A DNA stretch of 41,294 bases from contig CAZIDN010000032.1 in NCBI GenBank assembly GCA_964537875.1, forward strand, positions 1 through 41,294, given 5' to 3'. Below the pieces are notes generated by a model. It did not search any database. It was not told the DNA's origin and worked only from the letters and a program-made list of their open reading frames with translations. Positions 9,244 through 17,765 of this stretch are shown here, piece by piece. A program made the translations under genes and the position numbers. Position 1 is the stretch's first letter. Every line of letters starts with the position of its first letter. The stretch is from JAPKZH01 sp964537875 (GTDB lineage Bacteria > Acidobacteriota > Aminicenantia > Aminicenantales > UBA4085).

Positions 9244-9294
9244 TGAGGGCCTCATTATGATAAAATGCAAAAAAAATCAGGAAAGGAGATGTCC

Positions 9295-10212
9295 ATGAAA
9301 AATCGAGCGTGGAAACGGAGGGACATCCTCAAAGCCGGCGGCCTTTTGGCCGCGTCTGTGCCTTTGGCCGGACTGCCGTTCAAAAATAGGGACAGCGGCC
9401 GGCCGATTTCGCTGCCGCAGGATACAAGGTTCAAAAAGCCGGCGCGGCCCGTGACCGCCGTTGTCCTGGGAGCAGGAAGCCGTGGCAACTGGCGGAACTC
9501 CAAAGAATCCAACCCGATGATCCTGTCCAAGTCCTGCCATGACCTCGATATCCTGCGCCGGATGATCGGAAAGCCGTGCCGGCGGCTCTCGTCGTTCGGC
9601 TCGCTCAAGCTGTTCAAGGCGGAAAATGCACCCCCGGGCAGCACGAGACGCTGCACGGACGGATGCAGAGCCGAGGCGGATTGCCCGTTTTCCGCCCTGA
9701 AGATCTATCTCCGGCGCAAGGAGTGGCTGGGCCACCTCCAGATCGAGGACCAAAAGGACGAGTCGATCCTGAAGGCGCTCAAAGAAGGGCCGTACGGACG
9801 GTGCGTCTATCACTGCGATAACGATGTCGTGGACCATCAGGTCGTGAACATGGAATTCGAGGGCGAGATCACGGCCGCCTTCTCCATGGAGGCTTTTACT
9901 TCTTACGCCGGCCGCCGGACCCGCGTCATGGGGACCAAGGGAGATGTCGTGGGAGACATGACAACGCTCGCACTCTATGACTTCAAGACGCGAACGCAGA
10001 CTGCCTGGGATGCGAGCAAGGCGCCGGAATCGCTGTCCGGCCACGGCGGCGGCGGCTTCGGCCTGGCCCATGATTTTGTCCAGGCCGTCAGCCAGCAGGA
10101 CGCTTCGCTTCTGACATCGACGATCGAGGCCTCGATGGAGAGTCACCTGATGGGGTTTAAAGCCGAGGAGAGCCGCCTGTCGGGAAAGACGGTCGATGTG
10201 AGAATGGGCTAG
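9295..10212 (+). CDS. Gfo/Idh/MocA-type oxidoreductase with Rossmann half deleted (likely remnant)
   Basis: 305 residues, well short of the roughly 430-450 usual for Tat-exported members. The N-terminus carries a twin-arginine signal (KRRDILKAGG). After VTAVVLGAGSRGN, the first strand and glycine loop of the NAD domain, the sequence jumps straight into the C-terminal domain (WRNSKESNPMILSKSCHD, then FGSLKLF and RCTDGC). About 130-150 residues of nucleotide fold and the catalytic lysine region are missing, but the frame is intact. An RGN-like sequence normally occurs at both edges, so recombination at a short repeat is a likely cause. Start at 9295 follows AAAGGAG. It probably cannot bind NAD and is best seen as a decaying gene; an assembly artefact is also possible. 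Confidence 0.7.
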   Translation: MKNRAWKRRDILKAGGLLAASVPLAGLPFKNRDSGRPISLPQDTRFKKPARPVTAVVLGAGSRGNWRNSKESNPMILSKSCHDLDILRRMIGKPCRRLSSFGSLKLFKAENAPPGSTRRCTDGCRAEADCPFSALKIYLRRKEWLGHLQIEDQKDESILKALKEGPYGRCVYHCDNDVVDHQVVNMEFEGEITAAFSMEAFTSYAGRRTRVMGTKGDVVGDMTTLALYDFKTRTQTAWDASKAPESLSGHGGGGFGLAHDFVQAVSQQDASLLTSTIEASMESHLMGFKAEESRLSGKTVDVRMG

Positions 10213-10271
10213 CCGTCCAATTCGGCCGCTCTCCTTGTCATTCGATGCCCAGTGGCCGCGGCCTTCTCCAC

Positions 10272-12404
10272 TTATTTTATTTTTTCGAGTTTCTCCAGGT
10301 TGGATTTGGCGGCGGCCAGGTTCGGGTCGAGCTCAAGCGCCTTTTTATAATATTCGATCGCTTTCTCCCTTTGTCCCGACATTGCATACGAGTTGCCGGC
10401 TTCCAGATACAACCGGGCATCCTTGGGGTAATATTCCATGAAGATGAGGCACATCTCCAGCGCTCCTTCCGTCTTTTTTATGCGTCTCATCTGATTGACA
10501 AGAGAGAGGATCTGATCAGGACTGAGCTGCGGGTGTGTCGGGTCGATCTCAAAGGCTCTTTTGTAATTTTGCCGGCCGGCTTCAAAGTCGCCTGCCCAGA
10601 TATAAGCTGCACCGAGCGCCGCATAGGGAGAGGAAGCGCCGGGATACAGGTCCCGGTCGAGGTTGAGAATTGACAAGGCTTTCTCTGCGGCGCCCTTTTC
10701 GAGGAAATAGCGCGCTGCGCCGGCAAACTCCTCGGAAAAGTCCTTGTAGAAAGAGGCGCCGGAAAATGTTTTCTTGAGTTCGCTTCGGATTTCTTCAAAA
10801 TTTGCGTCCGGAGTAATGGCCAGGCGACGGATATAATCCGTATAGATTTTATTCCAATCCTTTTCCCAGCCAAAAACCAGCCGGGCGAGAGCATTCGTCA
10901 AGCGATACGATCTGTTCATCGCCGGCCGGCTCTGGCTCATGCGGATATAGTCTCCAAAGAAAGCGGTCGGCCCGCTCTTGTGATAGCCTTGGAGCTTGTC
11001 CTCGCCGAATGCGGCTTTCAGCGCGGAGGCCATATAAGATCCCACCTTGGTCAAGGCTTGATGGGCGGAGGGGTGAATGCCGGCCGTGATCTTTCTCTTG
11101 GTTTCGATGAAATTGTTCTTGAGGGCTTGTTCGTTGGCGAAGGCATTGAAATAATCGAACGCCTCGCTAAGATCCTTGTCATTGAGCGCCAGCGATTTTC
11201 CACTCCAGGCGAACTCGCTCATCCCGTAATCGAAGGCTTTTTCAAGGGCGCTGTACACCGCCTGCTTGTTCCGGTCGGGAGCATAGGCGGCGCTGTCCAG
11301 GTCCTGGTCAAGGACAAACTCGGCCAGTCTTTTGGCATAACCACCGGGATTGGAACCTTCCAGGTTCGAAGCGGCCGCGACGGCGAATTTTTCCGCGGGG
11401 AAGATCATGAGATAGGTCCTGGTTTCCGGCTGGGAGCCACTGTGGTAGACCTGGAAATGGCCTTTCCAAGGTTGGGCGGACCAGCCCATGCCGTAGCCCG
11501 TCAGGATGCCGCCGCGGGTGGCCATGGACGTGAAGAGCTCCCTTTGCGTCCGGTCGTAGAGGAGCTTTCCCTCTATGATGCCCTGGGCGTATTTGATCAG
11601 GTCGAGCACGGTCGAACGCGTCCCGCCGCCGGCAAAGCGGCTCGAGACATCGACGTACTCAGAATTCTTCAGGAGGCCGCCCACGATCCGGTAGCCGCGG
11701 ATCCGGTTGGGGATGATGTCTGCGGGGTTATCCATCCGCGAGTTGTCCATGCCGAGCGGCTCGAAGACGTGACTCTTGACATAATCGCCGTAAGATTGGC
11801 CGGAAGCTCCTTCGATGACCGCACCGAGGAGATTGTAACCGTAGGTCGAATAATTGTACCTCGTCCCGGGTTCGGCCACCAGGTCGAAATCCTGGAAGAT
11901 GGCGACGGCCTCCCGCGTGTTTTTCGGCTCTTTGATGTGCTCTTCGGCGGCCGAATTTTTATAGTGGCTGACGCCGGCCAGGTGCCCCAATAGCTGCCGG
12001 ACCGTCACAGGCCATTTCTTCCTGGGGAAATAGGGGACGTAGGTCTGGACTTCGGCGTCGAGGTTGATTTTGCCGGCTTCTGCGAGCTGAAGCACGGCAA
12101 AAGCGGTGAAGGTTTTTGTGACGGAGGCCATCCGGAAGGAGCTGTCCGGCTCGGCTGGAACCATATTTTCGAGGTCGGCGTACCCAAATCCTTTAGCCCA
12201 GACGAAGTCCCCTTTCATAAAAGCGATGGACAAGCCGGGCGTCCGGTCCAAGGCCATCTGATCGGCGGCGAATTTTTCGAACTCTCGAATGGCCTCGGTA
12301 TAAGGAGACGCGGTTTGGCCTGTTGGGCCAGATTGAGGATTAAGAAGGGCGGCCGCTAAAAGGAGGATAAAGGGGATGAAGACAAACCGGGCTTCTCTTT
12401 TCAT
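10272..12404 (-). CDS. Exported serine hydrolase (beta-lactamase class C family) with TPR tail
   Basis: 710 residues. A signal peptide (MKREARFVFIPFILLLAAALL) precedes a penicillin-binding/beta-lactamase-like domain with the SVTK nucleophile motif around residue 95 and an HSG motif in YHSGSQPE. The expected YSN-type motif reads YSTYGYN, so the usual Asn position is Thr. After a linker the last 130 residues form tetratricopeptide repeats (ALGAAYIWAGDFEAG and the final AIEYYKKALELDPN unit). Such proteins are usually esterases or D-amino-acid peptidases rather than true beta-lactamases; the TPRs suggest a protein partner. Start at 12404 follows GGAGGGACC. It converges on the oxidoreductase remnant. 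Confidence 0.85.
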   Translation of the reverse strand: MKREARFVFIPFILLLAAALLNPQSGPTGQTASPYTEAIREFEKFAADQMALDRTPGLSIAFMKGDFVWAKGFGYADLENMVPAEPDSSFRMASVTKTFTAFAVLQLAEAGKINLDAEVQTYVPYFPRKKWPVTVRQLLGHLAGVSHYKNSAAEEHIKEPKNTREAVAIFQDFDLVAEPGTRYNYSTYGYNLLGAVIEGASGQSYGDYVKSHVFEPLGMDNSRMDNPADIIPNRIRGYRIVGGLLKNSEYVDVSSRFAGGGTRSTVLDLIKYAQGIIEGKLLYDRTQRELFTSMATRGGILTGYGMGWSAQPWKGHFQVYHSGSQPETRTYLMIFPAEKFAVAAASNLEGSNPGGYAKRLAEFVLDQDLDSAAYAPDRNKQAVYSALEKAFDYGMSEFAWSGKSLALNDKDLSEAFDYFNAFANEQALKNNFIETKRKITAGIHPSAHQALTKVGSYMASALKAAFGEDKLQGYHKSGPTAFFGDYIRMSQSRPAMNRSYRLTNALARLVFGWEKDWNKIYTDYIRRLAITPDANFEEIRSELKKTFSGASFYKDFSEEFAGAARYFLEKGAAEKALSILNLDRDLYPGASSPYAALGAAYIWAGDFEAGRQNYKRAFEIDPTHPQLSPDQILSLVNQMRRIKKTEGALEMCLIFMEYYPKDARLYLEAGNSYAMSGQREKAIEYYKKALELDPNLAAAKSNLEKLEKIK

Positions 12405-12523
12405 GGTCCCTCCATTTTTCGTAGGGCGATAATTCTGGCTTATAGCACAGCGCAAAAGGCCAAGTCAAATTCGCAATTTCGATGAGCGGGGCGTGATATG
12501 AACCGTCCTCTCGGCCTTCATTG

Positions 12524-12553
12524 TTGAATCGCGACGGCAGGCGATGGCATAAT
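12524..12553 (+). promoter_or_regulatory. Candidate sigma70-type promoter of the GNAT gene
   Basis: TTGAAT at 12524-12529 and CATAAT at 12548-12553 are separated by 18 bases and lie just upstream of the acetyltransferase start at 12577. Both hexamers are close to consensus. Confidence 0.4.
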
Positions 12554-12576
12554 AAAAAAGAAATTTGGAGAGCGTA

Positions 12577-13098
12577 ATGACGAAATCCAAAATCCGACCG
12601 GAGATGATCGACGATTATGCCTCGATCACCGAAGTGAATGATCTAGCATTCGGCCAAAAGAATGAAGGACGGCTTATTTTATCCTTGAGAAAAACCCAAG
12701 AGTTCATTCCGGAGCTTTCTCTCGTCGCGGAGGTCGGCGGAAGGGTTGTCGGCCATATCCTGTTTTATCCTATAAAGATAAAGAGCGATGACGCGAGCTA
12801 TGGTTCTCTCTGCCTGGCCCCTATGGCGGTTTTGCCCGAGTTCCAGAAACAGGGAATCGGGAGTCAGCTCGTCAGAGAAGGATTGCGGCGGGCTCGCAGG
12901 TTCGGCTATAAATCGGTCATCGTTTTAGGGCATGCCGCGTATTATCCGAGGTTTGGCTTTGAGCCGGCGAGCCGATGGGGCATCCGGCCTCCGTTCGAGG
13001 TCCCCGACGACGTTTTTATGGCTTTGGAGCTGGTCGAGAATGGATTAAAAGATATCCAGGGGACGGTTGAGTATCCTCCGGAATTCAATGACGTCTGA
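12577..13098 (+). CDS. GNAT family N-acetyltransferase (YhbS-like)
   Basis: 173 residues with the GNAT acetyl-CoA motif, seen as PMAVLPEFQKQGIGSQLV (Q/R-x-x-G-x-G/A type), and the YhbS-like ending YYPRFGFEPASRWGI followed by a PPFEVPDD segment. It would transfer an acetyl group from acetyl-CoA to an amine; the acceptor is unknown. ATG at 12577 has GGAG at suitable spacing; a TTG at 12565 is less likely. A second copy of its last 45 codons, without the rest of the gene, sits at 22480-22620 next to transposase debris. Confidence 0.85.
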   Translation: MTKSKIRPEMIDDYASITEVNDLAFGQKNEGRLILSLRKTQEFIPELSLVAEVGGRVVGHILFYPIKIKSDDASYGSLCLAPMAVLPEFQKQGIGSQLVREGLRRARRFGYKSVIVLGHAAYYPRFGFEPASRWGIRPPFEVPDDVFMALELVENGLKDIQGTVEYPPEFNDV

Positions 13099-13119
13099 CG
13101 TTCTGATAAGGGCTTTGTT

Positions 13120-13173
13120 CTATTTTTTTATCAGGTGAGTTTCCGTCCGCATTTCGGCCGTCAGCGGAATGGT
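13120..13173 (-). pseudogene. Detached 3' end of a gene like the one at 16690
   Basis: These 54 bases encode TIPLTAEMRTETHLIKK and a stop on the minus strand, nearly identical to the last 17 codons of the exported protein gene at 16690-17580. Nothing upstream continues the gene: the homology stops at an IS91-like terminus. It is therefore a gene fragment left beside a transposon end. Confidence 0.7.
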
Positions 13174-13572
13174 GAGGAATAAGAAATTGGTTTTGGGCTG
13201 CGCTGGCGGGGTGGGCATCTTTGGCTCAACGTTCACATCAACCATTGAGGGAAATGGCAAACCGAATCTCGAAACGATGTCAACTATGGCTGGAGAGCCC
13301 TGGATTGTCTGCCTGACCCCTTTCGAGGCGCTAAAAGCGCCGGAAATCCAACAGACCTGTCCTTTCGGGGAAAGAGGAAATTACGAAAAATATTGACCGC
13401 CGGTCTCGGCGGCCATCAGAACTTCTTGATAAGCGACCCGAGGCGGCGGGGGCCTCTCCGCCGCAAACGTCAGCTTGAGGTGGTTGATGATGCGATCGAC
13501 CACAGAGAAGTCGCTAAGGAAAGCGATGACCTTCATCCTCCCGCCGCATTTTGGACAGACCATCGGATCGTG
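13174..13572 (-). mobile_element. IS91-like rolling-circle transposon remnant 1
   Basis: 13381-13572 encodes the C-terminal end of an IS91/ISCR-type transposase on the minus strand: a zinc-finger CPKCGGRMKVIAF, then FSVVDRIINHLKLTF, a proline stretch and QYFS-stop. The catalytic Y2 region is absent. The roughly 200 bases beyond the stop (13174-13380) are not coding but resemble the same stretch beside remnant 2 (shared AATCCAACAGACCTGTCC and a GATAAG/TTG/TTTT/GGCTG terminus), so they are probably the element's end. It cannot move by itself. Confidence 0.75.
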
Positions 13573-13613
13573 AGCAGACAGTAAGGAAATTTGAGAATCG
13601 CTTTATTTCGGTA

Positions 13614-13820
13614 TCATTCATATCGCAGTGATTCCATCGGATTGGCCTGAGCCGCTCTGCTCGTTTGAAAACTCACTGTGATCACCGCGATGGCCAAAGC
13701 GAAGACCGCCGAAAGTATGAAAACGCCGGGAGTGATTCGCGTCCGGTAGGCAAAATTCTGCAGCCAATTATGCACCACAAAATAGCCGATTGACCAGGCA
13801 ATGATATTGGCGGCGCTTTC
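13614..13820 (-). pseudogene. C-terminal fragment of a MacB/FtsX-type ABC transporter permease
   Basis: About 65 codons on the minus strand match the end of FtsX-domain permeases: NIIAW, YFVVHNWLQNFAYR, a hydrophobic helix (ALAIAVITVSFQ) and the hallmark ending AAQANPMESLRYE before the stop. Everything before the last two helices is missing and the open frame upstream loses similarity. It lies directly behind IS91 remnant 1 and is another truncated host gene 3' end. Confidence 0.75.
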
Positions 13821-13908
13821 ATCTTCTCCTGGATTCGGGCCTGGGGAAGTCTGGAAAGAATAGACCTTGCGATCGGCCCGTCCGGCCTTCCGCGTCCGGG
13901 TCCCTCGT

Positions 13909-14847
13909 TCACTTGAGCGCGCGGTAGACCGCGGTCGCAATCTTGATGTCCTGAACGGCCACCCCGGTGAGGTCGACGACGGTGATCTGGCTTTCCGACG
14001 TCCGGCCTTTCTCCCTGCCGGAGATGACGGCCCCAAGCTCGACGCATCGGTCTTCCCGGATCCGGCCCGCTTCGAGCGCCTTGTGGATCTCGCCCCGGAG
14101 CCGGCATTGGGATAGACTGTCGGCCACGATCACGTCGGCCTTGGCGAGGATTTCCGGATCGAGCTCCTGTTTGTCCGGCGTATCCGAGCCGACGGCGGTG
14201 ATATGGGTTCCCGGCCGCAGGTCGGCGGCCGAGAGGAGGGGCCTTTTCGACGGCGTCGCCGTGACGACCAGGTTGCAGGTCCTCAGGATCGCGGCCGCGC
14301 CCAACGTGGTTTCCACAGAAAAACCGCGGGATTCCATCTCCCGTTCGTAATTCTCGAGCTCTTCCGCTAGGGGTCCCCAGACCAGGACATCCCGGCACGC
14401 CGAGACGCGTGTCAGCCATTCGAGCTGGAGCCGGGCCTGGACGCCGGCGCCGACGATGCCGATGCGCTCGACCTTTCGAGGCGCGCAATATTTGGCCGCT
14501 ACGGCGCCCGCGACCGCGGTCCGGACATCGGTCAGATGGCCCTCGTCGAGAAGGATGGCGGCGGATTCGCCGGTGCTTTGCTTGAAGAGAAGCATGCAGC
14601 CGTTGCCCGACGGCAGGCCCAGGGAGGGATTGCCGTAGAATCCGGAGGCGATCTTGATGATATAGAAGTCCTCCCCCTCGATATAGCCGGACTTGATGTG
14701 GACCTCGCCCTTGTCCAGGATCAATTCGCCGACCGGGGGAACGGTCGCACGGCCCGAGGAATAGGCACCGAAGCCCTCCTCGATGGCCGGGATCAGGTCG
14801 AGCGAAGGAAGGACGTCCTTGATCTGGGCCAGTGTCGCGATCTTCAC
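13909..14847 (-). CDS. Ornithine cyclodeaminase / mu-crystallin family protein
   Basis: 312 residues with the family layout: an N-terminal substrate domain with the HIKSGYI region, then the Rossmann motif GIVGAGVQARLQLEWL around residues 129-145 and a C-terminal DLTGVAVQD segment. LTDVRTAVAGAVA before the nucleotide fold is typical. Members deaminate or reduce amino and imino acids (ornithine cyclodeaminase, alanine dehydrogenase, ketimine reductase), so the reaction is open. The start is a GTG at 14847 with GAGGAA upstream. It follows the aminotransferase gene by 22 bases in the same direction, so the two probably act on one amino or imino acid. Confidence 0.87.
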   Translation of the reverse strand: MKIATLAQIKDVLPSLDLIPAIEEGFGAYSSGRATVPPVGELILDKGEVHIKSGYIEGEDFYIIKIASGFYGNPSLGLPSGNGCMLLFKQSTGESAAILLDEGHLTDVRTAVAGAVAAKYCAPRKVERIGIVGAGVQARLQLEWLTRVSACRDVLVWGPLAEELENYEREMESRGFSVETTLGAAAILRTCNLVVTATPSKRPLLSAADLRPGTHITAVGSDTPDKQELDPEILAKADVIVADSLSQCRLRGEIHKALEAGRIREDRCVELGAVISGREKGRTSESQITVVDLTGVAVQDIKIATAVYRALK

Positions 14848-14869
14848 GGCATTCCTCGTGGAGCGGAGC

Positions 14870-16000
14870 TTATTTTGCCCTCAATTCCACGAGCAGGTCG
14901 TGGATCCGGCCGAGCGCCGGCGTCAGGTAATCGTGGGGCAGGCCGAAGCTGATGCGGACAAAACGGTCCAGGCCAAAATGGTCGCCCGGCACGATTAGCA
15001 CCCTTTTCTCTTCGCGCAGCCGTTCGGCGAATCGCGTGGAAGGGATGTCCAGGCGGTATTTAACGAAGGCGATCGCCGCCGCCTGAGGCGGAGTGGTGCC
15101 GAGGATCTCCCGGTGCTCGCTCATCCATTTTTCCAGGACGGGGAAGCCGCGGCGGATGTAGCCGCGGGCGCGCTGGATGAGGCGGGGCCGGACGCGGGGG
15201 GACAGGGCGTACGCGGCCAGGTGGTTCGAGAGCATGGCGGCGCTCAAAGTCAGGTATTCGTGCCTCGCCCAGAGCTCGTCAATAACGTCGGCCGGGCCGA
15301 CGGCCCAGCCGATCCGGAGCCCCGGCAAGCCGTAGGCCTTGCTCAGGCTGCCCACGGCCAGGACCTTTTCGTACTTTCCGTAGAACGAAGGCGTCTGCTC
15401 GTCGGCCAGGCGCTCGGCTCCGGCGTACACCTCGTCCGCCAGGATCCAGGCCCCGGCCCGGCGGGCCGTTTCGATGATGGCCTCCATCTCCTCGTTCTTG
15501 AGGATGTAGCCCGTCGGATTGTTCGGATTGCAGACCGCGATCAATTTCGTCCTTCCGGTCACCGCCTTCCTCAATCCGTCGAGATCGGGCGCCCAGCCGT
15601 TCTTCTCGTCCAGGGTGAAGGACTTGAGGTCGAGATCCAGGTTCTTGGCCAGCCCCCAGATCTGCATGTAATTCGGCAGCATGACGACGACCTCGTCCCC
15701 GGCCGAGAGCAGGCTCCAGAGGATGTCATAGTTGGCTTCGATCGCTCCCACGGTCACCAGGACGTTCTCCGGACCCGCGCCGCGATACAGGGCGGCGATG
15801 TTCTTTCGCAATTCCGGAATGCCGTTGGCGTGAGCGTAGTCCATTTCAAGCGACAGCAGGCCGGCCAGCCCGTCCGGATCGTCCTGGTAGAGCTCTTTCA
15901 AGGTCAGCGGGTGGACCCCGCTTTCCGAGAGGTTGTAGTCGACCTCCTTCTCGAACTTGGACATCATCCGTTCCATCACGAAAGGCTGAAACTTCGGCAT
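14870..16000 (-). CDS. PLP-dependent aminotransferase, class I/II
   Basis: 376-residue fold-type I aminotransferase. The cofactor lysine is K221 in SLSKAYGLPGLRIGW; NPNNPTG around residue 155 and the DEVYAG segment are standard. The overall look is of the aspartate/aromatic-like group, without a closely recognised substrate class. ATG at 16000 has GGAGA upstream. It is the first gene of a two-gene operon with the ornithine-cyclodeaminase-like protein; a pair of transaminase plus ketimine-type reductase could make or recycle a cyclic or branched amino acid, but that is inference. Confidence 0.85.
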   Translation of the reverse strand: MPKFQPFVMERMMSKFEKEVDYNLSESGVHPLTLKELYQDDPDGLAGLLSLEMDYAHANGIPELRKNIAALYRGAGPENVLVTVGAIEANYDILWSLLSAGDEVVVMLPNYMQIWGLAKNLDLDLKSFTLDEKNGWAPDLDGLRKAVTGRTKLIAVCNPNNPTGYILKNEEMEAIIETARRAGAWILADEVYAGAERLADEQTPSFYGKYEKVLAVGSLSKAYGLPGLRIGWAVGPADVIDELWARHEYLTLSAAMLSNHLAAYALSPRVRPRLIQRARGYIRRGFPVLEKWMSEHREILGTTPPQAAAIAFVKYRLDIPSTRFAERLREEKRVLIVPGDHFGLDRFVRISFGLPHDYLTPALGRIHDLLVELRAK

Positions 16001-16139
16001 GACTCATTCTCCTTCTCTGCGGTGCGGCCGTGACTCTGTCAGGGCGCGGGAGCGGCGCTTCCCCTCCCGGGAAGAGGATATTCCGGGGCACGGACCGGCG
16101 TCAAGAGGAACGACTCGGTACAGCCCCGGGCCTACGGTT

Positions 16140-16668
16140 AAGGATAAGAGGTTGCTTTTCGGCTGTGGTGGCCGAGCGAGCCTCCCGGTGTTGATTTTCC
16201 CCTCCAACCATCGTGGGGAAGTATAGATCATAGCTCGAAGAGCTGTCAAGGACAGTTGCGAATTGCTCATGGCCGGCCAAAAAACCGCAGGGATGCTCAA
16301 AAGCGCCACAAATCCAACAGACCTGTCCTCCCCTGTAAAGAGAAAATCATGAAAAATATTCGGCCGAGGTCTCGGCGACCATCAAGAGTTCCTGATAGAC
16401 GATGGGCGGCGGGGGACCCTCGGGCATTCCTCCTCGATAATGATCAACTTATGGGCCACTTGATCTGCCTTCCGTACTTTGCCCCGATGGGCATTAGCAT
16501 ATAGGCCGAAGTATCGAATCGTGACCTGGCCCTTGTCAGGAATATGCGAGGTGACACGGGCAATGAACTCCAGGTAATCCATCGTCTCCTGCTCCGCCCA
16601 TTCCGAACTGAGGGGTTCCCGGCCGGCAAGATCCGCCAGAGCCTTGTGGGCAAAGATCTCGGCTCTAA
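16140..16668 (-). mobile_element. IS91-like transposon remnant 2 (internal deletion)
   Basis: Minus-strand IS91-type transposase fragment. 16668-16420 reads AEIFAHKALADLAGREPL, then QETMDYLEFIARVTSHIPDK and RYFGLYANAHRGKVRKA, a stretch well known from this family. After IIIEEE the frame breaks and resumes in another frame as PPPPIVYQELLMVAE with EYFS-stop at 16347, so the zinc-finger segment kept in remnant 1 is deleted here. 16140-16346 is the non-coding end region shared with remnant 1. The catalytic N-terminal half is missing. Confidence 0.75.
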
Positions 16669-16689
16669 CGTTCTGCTAAACGCTTTTTT

Positions 16690-17580
16690 CTATTTTTTTA
16701 TCAGGTGAGTTTCCGTCCGCATTTCGCCGGTCATCGGAATGGTAATATTCGCCGGATCTCCCGCCGTGATGACGCCCCCCATACTTGCTTTTGTCTCTGT
16801 CTTGACGAGGATCCCTTCTTTCACCGCGAAATACAAGGTCTGGGTGCCGTCGATCTTGGCGTCGAACAATAAGGCCATGCCCTGCTGTTCGAGATTCCCC
16901 GTCATCTTACCCGTCACCGCGCCCTTGATCCGCGCGCATTCAAGCCCGTCGACCGTCTCGAAGCCTTCTAGAGTGTTCACGATATTAAAAATAATGCGGA
17001 TATCGCCTGCATCACTTTTCTGCGTGACCGCATCCTCGCTCGGCCAAGAATCCCCGATTTTGACGGGCCTTTCGGGAAGGTCGGGAAAGAACGCCTGAAA
17101 ACTAGCGCCGAGATCCCTCGTTCCGGCGAGGCCCATATTGTATCGAATGGACGACGCGCCGGAGGTGTCGATTTCCTTGCCCAAGCGGGAGAGGATCATG
17201 TCAAAGCTTTTTCCCACGACGGAGCTCGCGTCCGCTGTCATCCCGCCCTGGGGGGACTGGGCTTCGACTTTGAAAGCATTGATCGTCACACCGAGTTGAT
17301 ACTGTCCTTCTTTCAAACCTTTCGGCTGCAGGGTGAATTCGATAGCGGAGTTGCTCTCGGTCGAAACCGACTGACCCATGACATCGAGGTTTTGGGTTTG
17401 AGTGTTTGTAATCTGATACGTCAGCGTTTTGCCTTCGGGAAACTGATAGGCCAGGGTGACGGTCGACTGCGGCTTGGCTCCGGCGGTGACGTTTTGGTAG
17501 GCGAATCCGGCCAGCCCGGAGAGCGCCAGGATAAACAACAAAATCTTCGATCCGCTGCCTGAAGACTTATTCGATTGCAT
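16690..17580 (-). CDS. Secreted or membrane-anchored protein of unknown function (DUF6263-like)
   Basis: 296 residues: a signal or anchor helix (ILLFILALSGLAGFAY) then a beta-rich domain with no catalytic motif recognised. Features such as YQFPEGKTLTYQIT, a central FFPDLPERPVKIGDSW and a C-terminal GKMTGNLEQQG segment recall the DUF6263 family of exported beta proteins. Start at 17580 follows GGAGGTCTGG. It lies alone, divergent from the glycosyltransferase. Its last 17 codons are duplicated at 13120-13173, and IS91 remnant 2 abuts its 3' side. Function unknown. Confidence 0.7.
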   Translation of the reverse strand: MQSNKSSGSGSKILLFILALSGLAGFAYQNVTAGAKPQSTVTLAYQFPEGKTLTYQITNTQTQNLDVMGQSVSTESNSAIEFTLQPKGLKEGQYQLGVTINAFKVEAQSPQGGMTADASSVVGKSFDMILSRLGKEIDTSGASSIRYNMGLAGTRDLGASFQAFFPDLPERPVKIGDSWPSEDAVTQKSDAGDIRIIFNIVNTLEGFETVDGLECARIKGAVTGKMTGNLEQQGMALLFDAKIDGTQTLYFAVKEGILVKTETKASMGGVITAGDPANITIPMTGEMRTETHLIKK

Positions 17581-17765
17581 TCCAGACCTCCTTGACGTTG
17601 ATTTGGCGAATCCCGAATGATCGTGAGCCTCACGCGGATCACATTCTCGGTGCCGCGAAAGCACTCGGAGCCGAAAATTGTACTTCGGGCCGAGACGCAA
17701 TGTCAAACGCGTGAACGAGTTCAGCGGCTTGACATCCCTTCCTAATTTGACTAAAACTCAAGACG

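Noticed and set aside
9241..9257. TAATGAGG-G-CCTCATTA palindrome after the beta-galactosidase gene as a terminator
   Set aside because: The full dyad leaves a one-base loop and no T-run follows; it overlaps the stop codon, so an operator is possible but unsupported.
13614..14036. 140-codon minus-strand protein ending in ESLRYE
   Set aside because: Only the last 65 codons resemble an ABC permease; the upstream part is an antisense-frame artefact over the ornithine cyclodeaminase-like gene, so it is called a fragment.
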